NCBI GenBank assembly: GCA_947561585.1
Contig: CANNZV010001030.1
Span: 246,350-310,349, forward strand
Length of the DNA stretch: 64,000 bases
From: Caprella mutica
Lineage: Eukaryota > Arthropoda > Malacostraca > Amphipoda > Caprellidae
Direction: 5' to 3'
Shown here: positions 33,361 through 44,985 of the stretch, one piece after another
How positions within the stretch are numbered: the stretch's first letter is position 1
Layout: the number at the start of each line of letters is the position of its first letter
The notes under the pieces: model-generated
Told to the model about the DNA's origin: nothing
Seen by the model: only the letters and a program-made list of their open reading frames with translations
Databases searched by the model: none
Position numbers and translations under genes: made by a program

Positions 33361-34943
33361 TGTATACTTGTAGTTATAAAATCTTCAGACCGGTTTGTTA
33401 TTTGAAGTTAATTATTTTGTGACTTTGAAAATAAAACAGTGTCATTGGATATTTCCCTTCTGCTCAAATAATTGTGGTTTTAGAATGGTTGTTTGACAAT
33501 AATATTTATTGCTTTAAGAGAGTGAATAAGAGTTTCAAACTCTGTTACATGTAATGCATTTGGTGAGGGTAATTAACCACCTACTGTTTTCTCTAGACCA
33601 GAGGTTTTCTGTGGTTTACTTTATAGAAATAACGAGCTTTTGAGGTTTCATGTATCCTAACAGATATCAAGTTTAATGTTTCTTTTCTGTGAGAAAGTAA
33701 TTAGTTTAGTCGGAAATATAGGAGGAGTTATTTTTGAATTGGTCAGTTTCTATTAGTTGAGGGTAGAATTAGGGACAGCCTACAGGAGGGTTGAGAACCA
33801 ATCGGAATTGGAGAAGTGAGATCAGCGGATCTTACGTTTGGATTTGGGTGGAGTTTTAGATGAATCTGGGGAGTATATAAGCGGTGGATTGAGATTATGG
33901 GTCCTACTCTGTCTGTCGTCACTTTCTGCTTACAAGAGTGTCTTAAGTAGTTTACCGGTCTGGATAAGACCCCGTCGGGGTGAAGTCTTCTCTCACCCCA
34001 GCCTTAGGTGACCATCGCAGGACTTAGTCGATGAAGATCTCCGCCCGTCATTGTGGTGGAGATAGGATCCTTAGCAAGTGGCTGAATCTTGCAATTCAAT
34101 GGATCCCGGCAGTAGAGGTTGTATTCTTTACGGCAGAGTCGAAGCCAAACGAGACAGGATGTGGGACCCAAGAACTGAAGTCTATTGCAGAATAACTTCT
34201 GACGTTGCAGAACAACTTCTGATGTTGCAGAGTAGACATTCAATAAGCAGTAGGAGTCTGAAGCCAGAGTCACCATCATAGTACCGCGATTTGCACGAGA
34301 TGTCGTCCACGTCAATTAGCAAAGTTCCAGTGGAGGACTGCAACCGTTACCAACACACTAGTACCATGGTTCCGAAGAGTTTCCAGCCAAACCTACTCCA
34401 TTAGGAACTCAGTAAACCCCACCCGTTTTCCCTCAGTGATTGTGTCAGTGTTTATTTGTGAAAAGTATACTCTCAACCTCCAAAGCTTGACCCATGTTGT
34501 AAGTTAAACTCCTTCATAGGTAGATATTTGATTAATTGAATTAAATGTACGATGTTTAGGTAGGATTTACTATTTCACGAACCTTTTGTCTGATCGATTA
34601 CTTAATTAGAGTACACCTAATTTAAACTATGACTGTGTTTCATTTAACCTTGTTATTTTGGTACGATATTTGATTTGATGTTATTTAATGAAGTGATGGA
34701 ATTAATGATTATTATTGACAAGTAACGTAAACAGTAAATTAGACAAATTGATTATTCTTTCTAGGGAGAATCGTAACCCACGTAAATAAATGGCCGCTCG
34801 GCACTAATTAATTACCACGCTACCATGTGAATGAAATAACTTAAATACTGGAAATATTGAATATGAATATTGAAATAAAGAAATGCCCATACGGCAGAAA
34901 TAAGAAACACCCCCCCCCCCTCAGGGAGGACCCCGAACATACA
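33361..34943 (+). repeat. 3' LTR
   Basis: Copy of the 5' LTR at a constant 4,181-base offset. It differs by one fewer C in the C-run and a small change just after it (TCAGGGAGGACCCC versus TCATAGACCCCC). Confidence 0.88.
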
Positions 34944-35149
34944 AAGCATAGTTTGCATTTTGGCACATAGGGTACATAAAGGCGGATATGCATTCAGTGT
35001 TAATTCTAATATTGTGAGACTTATGGCTTATTTTATAATTATTGTGCACTAAATGCAAGTGATTGCATTACATTAGATATATATTTATATATCAAAGCGG
35101 ATTCTTATGCGAGTACCAATGGAGTGTGTGTGGGGTCCTCAAGGACTCT

Positions 35150-36250
35150 AGGCTGATTGTACGAAAACTAATTCACCGAAACGGAGTCTCCGAATACGTG
35201 TTTTCCGAATACCAAATTTTTCGAAAACGGATTTGCCGAAGGACAAATTTAATGAAAGACGAAATTGTCGAAAATCAAGTTTAATGTATTTAAAAAGAGC
35301 ATTCTGTTGGACTTAGTAGTTCTCATCATTATATCTTATGCAAAAAAAACATTTCTAATATGAATTTGACTTTACTATTGCTATATAAATTTATATTCCG
35401 CTAATTCCGTATCAATTTGCTAAATTCTTATATCTAACTGCATATATTAAATATTAATATGTATATGGCATTACTAATAAAGGGTTGATAGAAATCAATG
35501 TTTTTAACTGAAACAAATTTATTAGTGCAAGTGACACTATCGTGGAAAGATATAAACATAACTAATAATTATGTTATTCATAACTAACATTTTTTTAATT
35601 TTAAACGCAATAAATGGAATAAATATTAACAATGTCAGCCACAAAACACCTTCTGAATGTAACGCTATTAACAACTGAGTAAAAATAAGAACCCCGTGCT
35701 TGTTTTATATGGCGTAATAACACAAAGAATTTTAGTTTAGTAATCACACAAAGTTGTTTACATGTAATTTGTTTAACCCGCTGTGTTTGGGTTAATTTAA
35801 TTTTAGTAGATATTTAACGTCTGCTTCAACCAAATCGTTGACTATATCGATGACGTCAAAAAAATTAAATACAAGGAACTGGAGGAAGCAGTCAGAAAGG
35901 AAAATGGTTCCATGAAAAAATTCACCTACCACAGTCTTTGACAATGCTTACGGATGTAGAAAAATTACTCCCTCAATGCAGTCACTTACCAAGGAATGTG
36001 CTGAAAAAGGAGACAAACACTGGTGACTGCACTCACGGATGGAAGAGGAAAATGATTATAGAATAATCATAGATAGAATAATTAAAGGATCATTTATAGT
36101 GTTTCTAAGGGTTATATTTTCGTTGTTTCGTTTCTTTTGTGTAATTTTATATTTTGTTTTCGGCAAATTCGTATTCAGTTCGGCGAATTAGTTTCCAAAG
36201 AATTGGGTTTCGGCAAATTCATTTTCTTCCAATCCACCGGATTCCCCCCA
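35150..36250. mobile_element. possible transposon with CCGAA-type inverted subterminal repeats
   Basis: At 35160-35275 the motif CCGAAxA recurs every 13-16 bases (ACCGAAACGGA, TCCGAATACG, GCCGAAGGAC). At 36155-36245 the same kind of motif occurs inverted (TTCGGCAAATTCG, TTCGGCGAATTAG). These arms enclose about 900 bp including the Y-E-P-T-type segment at 35.84 kb. Ends and target duplication are unresolved. Confidence 0.5.
35838..36080 (+). pseudogene. copy 2 of the repeated coding C-terminus (decayed)
   Basis: The plus strand parallels the reverse complement of 60363-60677: GATGACGTCAAAAA, AGGAAGCAGTCAGAAAGGAA, ACTCCCTCAATGCAGTCACT and TTACCAAGGAATGT are shared landmarks. Frameshifts and stops break it. 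The Y-E-P-T end is not evident in this copy. Family not recognised. Confidence 0.5.
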
Positions 36251-36279
36251 CATATAACACTTATAGGTATGTATTCCAG

Positions 36280-36978
36280 CCTCACAAAGTACTGTTGTTG
36301 TCTCTGTCTCTCGAATAGTCGAGCTGTATCCCAGCATTACAAGAAGAAATATTGGGGGTCTAGAAGCACATTTGTTCCTGCAAACACAGCGTCATGAGAA
36401 ATCCTCTGGTGGATATGAATAAGGTGCTTCTTCCTCCTCTTCACACCAAGCTTGGTTTGATGAAGAATTTCGTGAAGTCGTTGAACAAAAATGGTGTTGC
36501 CTTCCAATATTTGTCTACTGTGTTCCCAGGTCTTAGTGCTGCTAAGCTCAAGGAGGGCTTCTTTGTTGGTCATCAGTTCCGAGAAGTGCTGAAGGATACT
36601 GATTTTGAGGAGCTTCTTGACGACTTAAAGGAATTGAGAGCATAAGAAGCATTCAAGTCAGTCTGTAGTGACTTCCTTGGTAACATACTCGTACCAGATT
36701 ACCAAGCCTGTATGGAAAAGTTGCTAAAGTCTTACTAGGATATGGTGTGCCGAATGTCAAAGATTCATTTTCTCCATTCCCACTTCATTTTCTTCCCACC
36801 AAACCTCGGAGCAGTGAGTGATCAGCATGAGGAAAGATTCCACCAAGATATTACGGAGATGGAGAGCAACTATCAAGGCTAATGGAGCCCCGGCATGATG
36901 GGAGACTTCTGCTAGATGCTCTTGCGTGACATCTTTGAGGCAAAATGCACCAGATCTTCTAAGAAAACGCAGTTTTGA
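36280..36978 (+). pseudogene. stop-ridden member of a multicopy uncharacterised arthropod protein family (LPPLHxKLGLMK motif)
   Basis: From ATG 36394 a single frame runs 195 codons to TGA 36976-36978 with no frameshift but four internal stops (TAA, TAG, TAA, TAG). It reads V-L-L-P-P-L-H-T-K-L-G-L-M-K-N-F-V-K, then G-L-S-A-A-K-L-K-E-G-F-F-V-G, I-H-F-L-H-S-H, and N-L-G-A-V-S-D-Q-H-E-E-R-F-H-Q-D-I. From memory, such blocks characterise uncharacterised proteins present in many copies in aphid, other arthropod and cnidarian genomes, which suggests a transposon origin. Upstream, 36290-36390 in a different frame (S-R-A-V-S-Q-H-Y-K-K-K-Y-W) appears to be the preceding part, so there is a frameshift near 36390. 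Function unknown. Confidence 0.65.
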
Positions 36979-37119
36979 CTGTCTGTGGTACTATGAATTC
37001 GAATTGTGTAATTGTGCCATCCAAGTATATTGATTCAATCAGTGTTCATTATCTATCCTGTTTTATCTGTTATAAGCTGCTGCAACTCTTGAGATGTAAA
37101 CATATATTCTCGCTTTATG

Positions 37120-37250
37120 AGACTATTTAGAAGCCAGAAAACTAGAGGTGATAGACCAAAACTATTTCTAAATTTGAATTCAGCACATTCAAATTAGTAA
37201 AAACACACATTCTTGCCTCAGATCAAAACTTTTTTTTGGTAAACCAATGT
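37120..37250. repeat. right arm of the diverged inverted pair with 29.07-29.18 kb
   Basis: See the left arm. Ends in GGTAAACCAATG, matching inverted CACTGGTTTAC at 29067. Confidence 0.5.
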
Positions 37251-37474
37251 TAGTTATTTCATTCGCTCGAAGATTGTGACTAGATTGTTCGAATGTAATT
37301 GAATCCTACCAGAGAAGAACGAACTCTCGAATTGGCATCCTCTGTAAGGGTACGGTTACTATGGACGCTTATTCGAGCGATGTAACCAGTGCCAGGTGGT
37401 TACACTGTACGCGATTTCTGATTGTCAGTATTTTTCTGCCCAATTAATATTGTGGTCTAAACTATTCGAGGTAA

Positions 37475-37550
37475 TGTTCGGGTGGAATTGAACCCCTACC
37501 TGTGTGCCTCTGAAATAATAGACGCGACGCTAATTTGATTATTATTTTCG
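37475..37550 (-). repeat. tRNA-derived SINE-like head
   Basis: The minus strand contains GGTTCAATTCC (37484-37494 complement), matching an RNA polymerase III B-box, preceded about 45 bases upstream by TTAGCGTCGCG, a fair A-box. The acceptor and anticodon stems do not form, so it is not a tRNA gene but a SINE-type relic. Confidence 0.4.
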
Positions 37551-37974
37551 CTGCACAAAGTTTTCGAAATGCCTAAATAGAAAAATAAGGAGAATATTTT
37601 TTATATAATATATAACTATAAGGATATTCAATTTTATTGAAAATAATTATACACAGTAACAACCAATTCAAGCTTTTATATAAACAAATATAAATATTAT
37701 ATAAAATTAAATAATATCTGTATTATTCCTGACAGTATCAAAAAATATATTTCCAAAACGCATGGGTAAACAGTAACAGCAATCGAAAGTAAGAGAATTA
37801 AACACAAAAATTACCGAATTTGTCGCTAGTCGAATGAAAAAATCAATCTCATTTGAACGCTGAAGTTGTTCCTCCAGTCATGAATACAATGGATACAGAA
37901 GATTAAGTTGTAAGCGAAAAGGCAAAGGATAGGGACAGGATGGTAAGATGCAAGAGGAAGAGGACCAACTATAT

Positions 37975-40310
37975 CTATGTGAATGTCTGAAATTTGTCAG
38001 AAGAAGCAGGCGAAGATTCGATAGGTGATTTAATGTGCTTCCAGACTGTAGCTTGTTGGCATGATTGGCATGATTGGCATGAATTTACGTAGGATTTGAT
38101 ATCAGTGTCCATGTTTGGCCAGTAATATCGTTGTTTGACTATTTTAGAAGTTGTCATGTAAGATGAGATAAGTCTTGTAAGAATTTTATGTATTACTGCG
38201 TAAAACAAATGGATGAGGTATAGGTGTTGATGTATCACACATTAATTCAATATTAGTTTAACAAGATTTTAGTTAATTGATTGACATAGTTATTGATTTC
38301 ACTATCGTTAGTTTCACCATCAGATAATCCTGTTAGGTCAAATATTTCTGCTTTGGTTGCACATATTGGTCTAGATAGGCCATCTGTGACAATATTTTCT
38401 TGTCCACGTATGCACTGGACATCTGATACGTATTCTGATATTAACGATAATTGACTTTGTTAGCGATCGGATTTAGCAATTGACTTTGAGTACAAAGTAG
38501 ATACAACAGGCAATTATGATCTACAAAAAGTGTTACATTGTGACCATAAATTAAAAAATTGAAAATAATAACAGATTGATATACAGCTAGTAATTCCCTA
38601 TCATAAGTTGAATACAGGCAGGCCTCGCTTTAAGTACAACTCACTTAAACAAAAGTGGTACTTATTTCGAGTCATGTTTCGAACTGAGAACCGTTCGTAG
38701 ACATAGGAAATGGAGACTATTTTTTGTGATTATTCCACGGTAACTAAAAAAAACATCAAAATTATAATCCAGAAGAGGTTATTAGAAGCAATTGGTTCAG
38801 AAATTCAACATGTCCCATTTTAGGGTAAGTTCCATATTTTCGAACACTTGAAATCTTTATTATTATTTAACTTTTGTTTCAATTGGTTCAAATTGTAGAA
38901 CCAACCGATAACTTGGAACTTAGTACCCTACTACAAAATATTTCATAGAGCATAAAATTGCTGTTTGTTAGAAATCTAAGTATACTCACCTATACTGAGT
39001 GAGAGTTAAGCTATGGATGGATTTTAAAACATTTGATAAATGCACGACTTTAAACTTTTTCATCATAGTCACAAACAATGAAAGACTGTATATTATTGAT
39101 AATATGCTTATATACATAGTACTCTAATAACTTTAAAACAATTTTTTTTCTATTACTCATAGAAAATGAGATATATAATCAAGGAGTAACAATTATAAAT
39201 TTCTTGTTACTTTTATTCGTTTTAGTTACCGTTTGGTAACTAAACTGAGTCGTAATTTGGTAACTAAAGTGGGGGATGCCTGTATACGTTTTTAGCTAGT
39301 TTATGATAATATCATTTAATAGAAACCGATTGGATGAGGTTCATTATCAATTAACTGATAAAGAGCAACTCCTATCGCATAATTATTATTATCAGTAACT
39401 ATATGATAATTAATTAGTTCCGTCAGGTGAGTTATTTTCAGGTTGGACATGTAGCGAGAGGTTGCTTTAATTTATTAAAGGATCCCACTGCTTCATATGA
39501 CGAAGTAATTTAGATCTTTTAGGATTTGATCTTAACACATTTTTAGCTTCATGAAATGCAGTGTCAGCAATCTTGTGCGAAAGAAATTCATCATTCCTAT
39601 ATGAATCGAAATCAGTCTGTCGATGTTTAAGGCAAAAGCTAAGCTGCCTTTAGGCTCAATTCATAACCAAGGAATGAAAGAATGAAAGAGATAGTTTGAA
39701 AAATTACATTTTGAGGAATTTTTTCAAATTGTTATCAGACAGAACTTGAAATACCTAAAGAAGATGAGAAAAATACCTTTTTTTCATTTATACTAGATTT
39801 TATTAAGTCATCAATATAAATAGTTACATTTGGAACATTAGCAAATATGGAATCCATGTAACGTTGAAATGTAGCACCAGCATTTTGAAGACCAATAACC
39901 CTAAGTGATTTGTAATCGCTATTTGAGGTATATTTTCAGGTGTGACAAGTATTTGTAGATTAGATTTTTGAAGGTCAATTTTACTGAATAGAGTCTTTCC
40001 ATGCAAAGACATAGTAAATAGATCACATATTGGTAGGAATATATTTGTCAGGGACAGTGATAGAGTTAAGTTTACGATAGTCTTCAAACGGTCTGATCTC
40101 ATCAGGATTTCCCTTGGGTACAACGTGTAACGGGGATGATCAAGGTGAGTTCTACCGCTGGATCTGTCCAGAATCTAGTAAGATTGGAAATTCATCTTTA
40201 ACTTTTTTTGTTTGATACCAGTCAAGGTATAGTTTTTGGCCCAATTTGGAGGATGGTTTTCTGTATCAATTCTATAAAAAAAAACCTTTGATTCGGTAAT
40301 AGCTCCATCA
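37975..40310 (-). pseudogene. Ty3/Gypsy pol (RT - RNase H - integrase), decayed
   Basis: Minus-strand order is RT, RNase H, integrase. RT begins near 40300 (F-Y-R-I-D-T). It includes L-H-G-K-T-L-F-S-K-I-D-L-Q-K and V-T-P-E-N-I-P-Q-I-A-I-T (40123-39824). The RNase H tail near 38620-38400 reads Y-D-R-E-L-L-A-V-Y-Q-S-V-I and Y-G-H-N-V-T-L-F-V-D-H. The integrase zinc-binding part (38238-37975) reads V-K-Q-R-Y-Y-W-P-N-M and C-Q-S-C-Q-S-C. Many stops and shifts separate these blocks, and a 668 bp MITE (38615-39282) sits between RT and RNase H. No gag, LTR or catalytic integrase core was found. Confidence 0.82.
38615..39282. mobile_element. 668-bp MITE inserted in the Gypsy pseudogene (TA target)
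   Basis: Ends CAGGCAGGCCTCGCTTTA and, inverted, TAAAGTGGGGGATGCCTG pair imperfectly. TA flanks both sides (38613-38614, 39283-39284). The style of the ends (CAGGCA-type, TA target) suggests a pogo/Tigger or related Tc1/mariner MITE. Left-half relatives lie at 47186-47700 and right-half relatives at 28.7 and 41.9 kb. Non-coding. Confidence 0.8.
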
Positions 40311-40495
40311 GTCATTTGCAAAGTAGCGGAAATATAGTAAAAATATTTTATAGTGCGCGATCAACATAATGATTGACAGAGAAACACAGAGAAATGATTC
40401 GTTGAGTCAAATCAATTTTAAATTGTTTAAAGATAAATGGTTTGATTTTGCCCCACCTACGCAGTGAGTTGCAAGTAGTACTTAAAAGTAGTTAA

Positions 40496-41095
40496 AGGTC
40501 CTCTTCAAGCAAATATTTTTATTGCCTTAATCAACGAGGCTAATGTTCCTTATCATTTTACTGCAAACCGCATCGAATTTGGTAGCATATTTTTAATTTT
40601 ATATGCTTTTAAAGATTTTTATAATCAAAACTCTACAAAACCTATTTTACTTCCGACTTACTAATTTAAGAAATTTTCAGCCTGAAGAAAAAGAATGTAC
40701 ACCATTTGTTTTGATTGTCAACTAGGTATTAGGTTTAATAAATCCATTTAATATTCGTGTAAAGGTATAAAATTGAATGAACTTATAATGGAAACGTTTA
40801 TATACTTAAGAGAACAAATAATATCTAAAATAATTTAAATAATTGCCGAAAACGCATGGTTTGTTTATAAAATTCAAATTTGTAATCATAACAATGAGTG
40901 TACAATCTTCTTCTTGAGCATCAGATTAGTGATTCGCTCAATTGTTACTCACAGAGTACTAAAAAACTTTAAAAACAAATGATAAAATATATACTTAACC
41001 GAATTGTATGCGGTTTGCAGAATAATGACCGTAGACCTTAGTTCTATAATATTATGTTATAAACTCATTTTTTTCCCGGAGCCTGGAGAGGACCT
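40496..41095. mobile_element. 600-bp MITE with TTAA target duplication
   Basis: Ends AGGTCCTCTTCAAGC and, inverted, GCCTGGAGAGGACCT, flanked by TTAA on both sides (40492-40495 and 41096-41099). TTAA duplication is typical of piggyBac-superfamily elements. The interior has no transposase. Two further copies and an inverted part are at 48.7-49.96 kb. Confidence 0.85.
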
Positions 41096-41483
41096 TTAAA
41101 TTGAAGTTGATTTTAAAACAAAACAGTTGTTTCGATTCACTCCTAAACTTAAAAAAAGTTGTGCCAATTCACATAGTAAATTAATTTATACACCAGATAC
41201 ATTACATTAACTGTCGTTGTGAGTTCCTACAAAACACTATGTCCTAGTTGTTTTAACATACTTTAAAATTCTCTAAAAGTAACTATTAACTCTCATAGTA
41301 AGTTGATTCAATCTATAATATGAATTGAATTAAGTCAATGAACTAATGTTTGATGACACACCACGTCATGGTTGTTTTAACACACGTGAAAGCATGAATA
41401 AAGTCCAACCAACTCACGTAATAAATTGTTTCAAAGCAAATTTCTAAAATTATTTCTAAAATAGTAACCAGAAAGAGACAACT

Positions 41484-41870
41484 CATCGCTCAGATGCATT
41501 TTTAGATTAGCGATGCAACACTCAACTAAATAAAAAAGCAATATTTGAATGAAGGAGTTTTAGCATTGAATTAGACAGCAAATACGAAGTCAAATATATA
41601 TCTATACCGAAGATATATTTTCAAAAGAAAGTTAAAATATCGAACTGTATTGATTATACCAAATTCTACTTTATTAGCCTACATAAAGTGCAATGTACTT
41701 TCGAGGGCATATCAATTGGATTAATTTTACACATTATTATATACATATTAAATTCATTTATTCCCATTTAATATGTATATTACAATGTGTAACACTAATA
41801 GTGTTGCACATTGTACGCCACCAAACGTACAATAGGTACACTAGTACATATATGTAATAAAGTAGAAACT
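41484..41870 (-). repeat. SINE-like repeat, headless copy
   Basis: Shares TTAGCGATGCAACACTCAA, AAGATATATTTTC-AGAAAGTTAAAATATCGAACTGTAT landmarks with inverted copies at 42.32-42.72 and 46.85-47.17 kb. The tRNA-like head is replaced here by a 26-bp-arm hairpin (41727-41752 with 41767-41792). Confidence 0.55.
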
Positions 41871-41871
41871 A

Positions 41872-42253
41872 GTTTCACCTACTGCCAAAATTATTTTGAA
41901 TTGTACTGTACATATAAAATTACTGTTTGTTCAATGTAACACAGTTATGTAAATCAAAATATGTAACTAATTACTTACCAATACTGAGTGAGACTTTATC
42001 TATTGTTATATTTTAATGCTTTTGATTCATTCACTTTCATCACAGAGCTTTCAATTTTACGCTAAGCTAGTTGTTTGTGTCCTCAAAACGTTTTTTTAAT
42101 TCTAGTTCATAGAAAATGAAATATTTGAAGAGTTACAATTCTAAAAATCTTGACTTACATATACCTATATATTCCTACTTCGCTCTTATTACCATTTGTA
42201 TTAAGATTGAGTTGTGATTTTGGAAATAAATCGGGGGTCTGCCTGTTTTGCAA
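41872..42253. mobile_element. right part of the CAGGC-type MITE
   Basis: Parallels 38.9-39.28 kb and 28.7-29.0 kb, ending GGGGGTCTGCCTG near 42252. Left end unclear. Confidence 0.5.
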
Positions 42254-42311
42254 TATTCACTTTAAAATACAAAAGTGTCTTCGAGATGTTTACAATAAAT
42301 TTTTTTTAATA

Positions 42312-42716
42312 AAATTCATCCGTAAGGGCAGATTGGTTAGCGTTGCAGAGTACTGAACTGCAGGCCCACGTTCGATACCCAGACACATCACTTTATTTCT
42401 TCCCATTTAAGTTGTATACATTACATTAATAAAATTGATATGCCCCCAAACGTAAATTGCACTATATGTAATAAAGTAGAAATTGGTAATATATACAGTT
42501 CGACATTTTAACTTTCTTCTTAAATATATCTTCAATATAGATGTATATATTTGACATCGTATTTGCCGTCTATTTCATTACTAAAACGCTTTCGTTTATA
42601 TCTCTTATTAATTCATTTGAGTGTTGCATCGCTAATCTAAAAATGTATCTGAACGAAAGTTTGTCTCTTCCTGGTTACTATTTTAGAAATAATAAATAAA
42701 GATTCTATGCGTCATT
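42312..42716 (+). repeat. tRNA-derived SINE-like repeat, left of the LINE/Copia block
   Basis: GATTGGTTAGCGTTGCAGAG followed about 30 bases later by GTTCGATACCC (42370-42380) gives an A-box/B-box pair like a tRNA head, followed by a roughly 330 bp body. An inverted copy lies at 46855-47170. Together they flank the LINE and Copia block. Confidence 0.6.
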
Positions 42717-42737
42717 TAGAAAGAGTTCACAAATACC

Positions 42738-44985
42738 ACTGCCGAAACACACGCACGGATGCCACATGACCCCACCCTAGAAATACAATCTACAAGCATC
42801 CAAATCCACAAACATTCTTACAACATTTTTAACATATACTCCTCACCCCCACAGATTCCTCACCTCCAGGATACCAACCTAACTTACATTACATTAATAC
42901 CATTAATAATTCCTTTGTCCTGGAGGTATTTTAACGCACAAGGCTCGCTACACAACATACAGACACAAGAGCTGACACCATAACAACACTAGATAACTTC
43001 ATAATCATGAACGACCCCTGCACTCCTACACGCAAACCCTTTAACCTTAACACACAAATCACATCACCTGACATTACCTTCCTCACCCCTGACATAGCCC
43101 TACAGAGTTCATGGACCGCACTCCATGAACTTATCACTAAATACACATTAAGTACACCACTTGATGCACAAAAACACAGACACACATTCACAAACTGCAA
43201 TAGATCAAACTGGACAGACTTTTCAGCATCTGTGGAAAACAACTTACACAACTTTGACATCAACACCTTCTTATCCATAGATGCTGCCACAAAACACCTC
43301 ACTGACATCATCATTAACGCAGACAAACACTACACCACTACAGGCAACATCAGACACTACAACCCCACAATCACACCACACATCAAACACCTGACACAAA
43401 CACCTACGCTCACTCCCACCCACACAAGACACGATCACACGCATACAACACCTTAATAACACTAACATAAGTGCGGAGATTACTGCCCAACAAAAAGTCA
43501 AGTGGCAAAACACATTAAACACTATTAATTTCCGCACTGACGCAAACAAACTTTGGAAACTTGTCAAGGGACTCAATAACAAATACAAGGACCAACCAAA
43601 AACACACGAGTCCCTCACACAAAACAACACTATACTCACTGACACACAATAGGCGAACGCTCTCAACAAGCACTATGCTTCCACAAGTAGGTTACCCACT
43701 CGCCACGTAGATAGGATTATACTGCACTCAGAAGCTCCTCACACCTCCCTTCATCCCGTCAATGGTTACCGAGGCCATCCGGGTTTCAAAGAACACCTCC
43801 TCCACAGGTCCTAATGGCATATCAAACAAACATCTAAAACATTTAGGGCCACTTGCCATCAGAGCCTTCAAAGACATCTTCAATTTCTCATTACAGAACA
43901 ATAGTATACCCAACACCTTGAAAATCGCCCAAATCATCCCGATCCTGAAGCCCAACAAACCCCCCACAAAACTAGCGTCATACAGACCTATCTCACTCTT
44001 CTCTACCCCATCCAAAATACTCGAGAGGCTAGTTCTAAACAACATTTCACCACACATCCCACTATCCCCCTCACAACACGGCTTCAGATCCCAACACTCC
44101 ACATCTACTCTTATTACCTACTTCTCACAGACAACACTGTAAGGCTTGAACTCCAACAAACCTGTGGATAGGACAATCATAGCAGCCATAGATATTAGTT
44201 AAGCCTTCGATACGGTTCCTAGACACCTGCTCATTAGCAAAATACTCAACAAACACATCCAAAACTCATATAAAAAATGGCTTGCCAATTATCTCTCAGG
44301 CCGCTCTGGCAAAATACTATACAACGGCAAGTCCTCCAGAACACTTCACTACACTGACGGGGTACTGCAGGGCTCTGTATTCTCACCTACACTTTTAAAC
44401 CTATACCTCCACGACCTCCCTACGCCAACACACACCTCGGTTCAAATTCTTTCATACGCAGATGATGTCACCATCATCTCACAACATCCCAAACACGAGA
44501 CCGCTGCCAACAATTTACAAGCATACATTCACTCACTAGATGACTGGCTAGAAACAAACAGATTAAAGGTCTCCACAAAAAAATATTTCTGTCACCTTAG
44601 TTATACCCTACACCCTTGAATACAGAACACATCCAAACATTACACTCAACAACACTCCTCTTCTCATTAACAACACGCCGGAAATCCTTGGACTTACACT
44701 CGACCGCGGTTGGACGTTCAAACACCACATAACTGACATAAACAACAGAGCCAAACAAAGACTGAACGTCCGCGCGCACTCACTCACACAACTAACGGAC
44801 ACTCCAAGGAAGACATAACAACACTCTACAAACAGTTCATCAGACCCATCCTCACTTACGCCCACACAGCCTGGCCACCTAACATCTCCAACACCCACCT
44901 ACAGACACTCCAAAAAACACAAAACACTGCACTCCGCATTGCAACCGGATGTACACAAACAACACCCACACACCACCTACACTAG
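42738..44985 (+). pseudogene. Jockey-type LINE ORF2, 5'- and 3'-truncated
   Basis: Endonuclease remnants come first (near 42910 a frameshifted F-N-A-[HQ] box; S-P-D-I-T-F-L-T-P in 43007-43456). RT blocks follow: T-G-P-N-G-I-S-N-K-H-L-K-H-L (43800s), A-S-Y-R-P-I-S-L-F-S-T, Q-H-G-F-R-S-Q-H-S-T-S-T, A-I-D-I-S then a stop and A-F-D-T-V-P, G-V-L-Q-G-S-V-F-S-P, and S-Y-A-D-D-V-T-I-I-S near 44453. The thumb continues (F-I-R-P-I-L-T-Y-A-H-T-A-W-P). Several frameshifts and stops are present. It ends abruptly at about 44985 where Copia pol begins. Codon usage is strikingly C/A-rich compared with its surroundings, suggesting a distinct element family. Confidence 0.85.

Larger units (their letters stand above)
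29180..34943 (+). mobile_element. 5.76 kb non-autonomous LTR retrotransposon (LARD-like)
   Basis: Two direct repeats of about 1.58 kb (29180-30761 and 33361-34943) start TGTAT and end ATACA. A primer-binding-site-like TGGTGGCCTAG begins at 30763, two bases after the 5' LTR. A purine tract GAGGGGG (33351-33357) lies just before the 3' LTR. The 2.6 kb between has no gag or pol motif, so replication would need proteins from another element. The LTRs look identical except at the C-run and a few bases just before the 3' end, implying recent movement. I could not find an exact 4-6 bp target duplication (left ATAAG, right AAGCA). The flanking sequence is older repeat DNA. Confidence 0.88.

Noticed and set aside
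42321..42385. Possible tRNA gene
   Set aside because: A- and B-box-like motifs exist but cloverleaf stems do not form; it fits a SINE head with an inverted copy at 47.1 kb.
43271..44898. Several minus-strand frames of 96-132 codons
   Set aside because: Shadows of the Jockey-type LINE on the plus strand.
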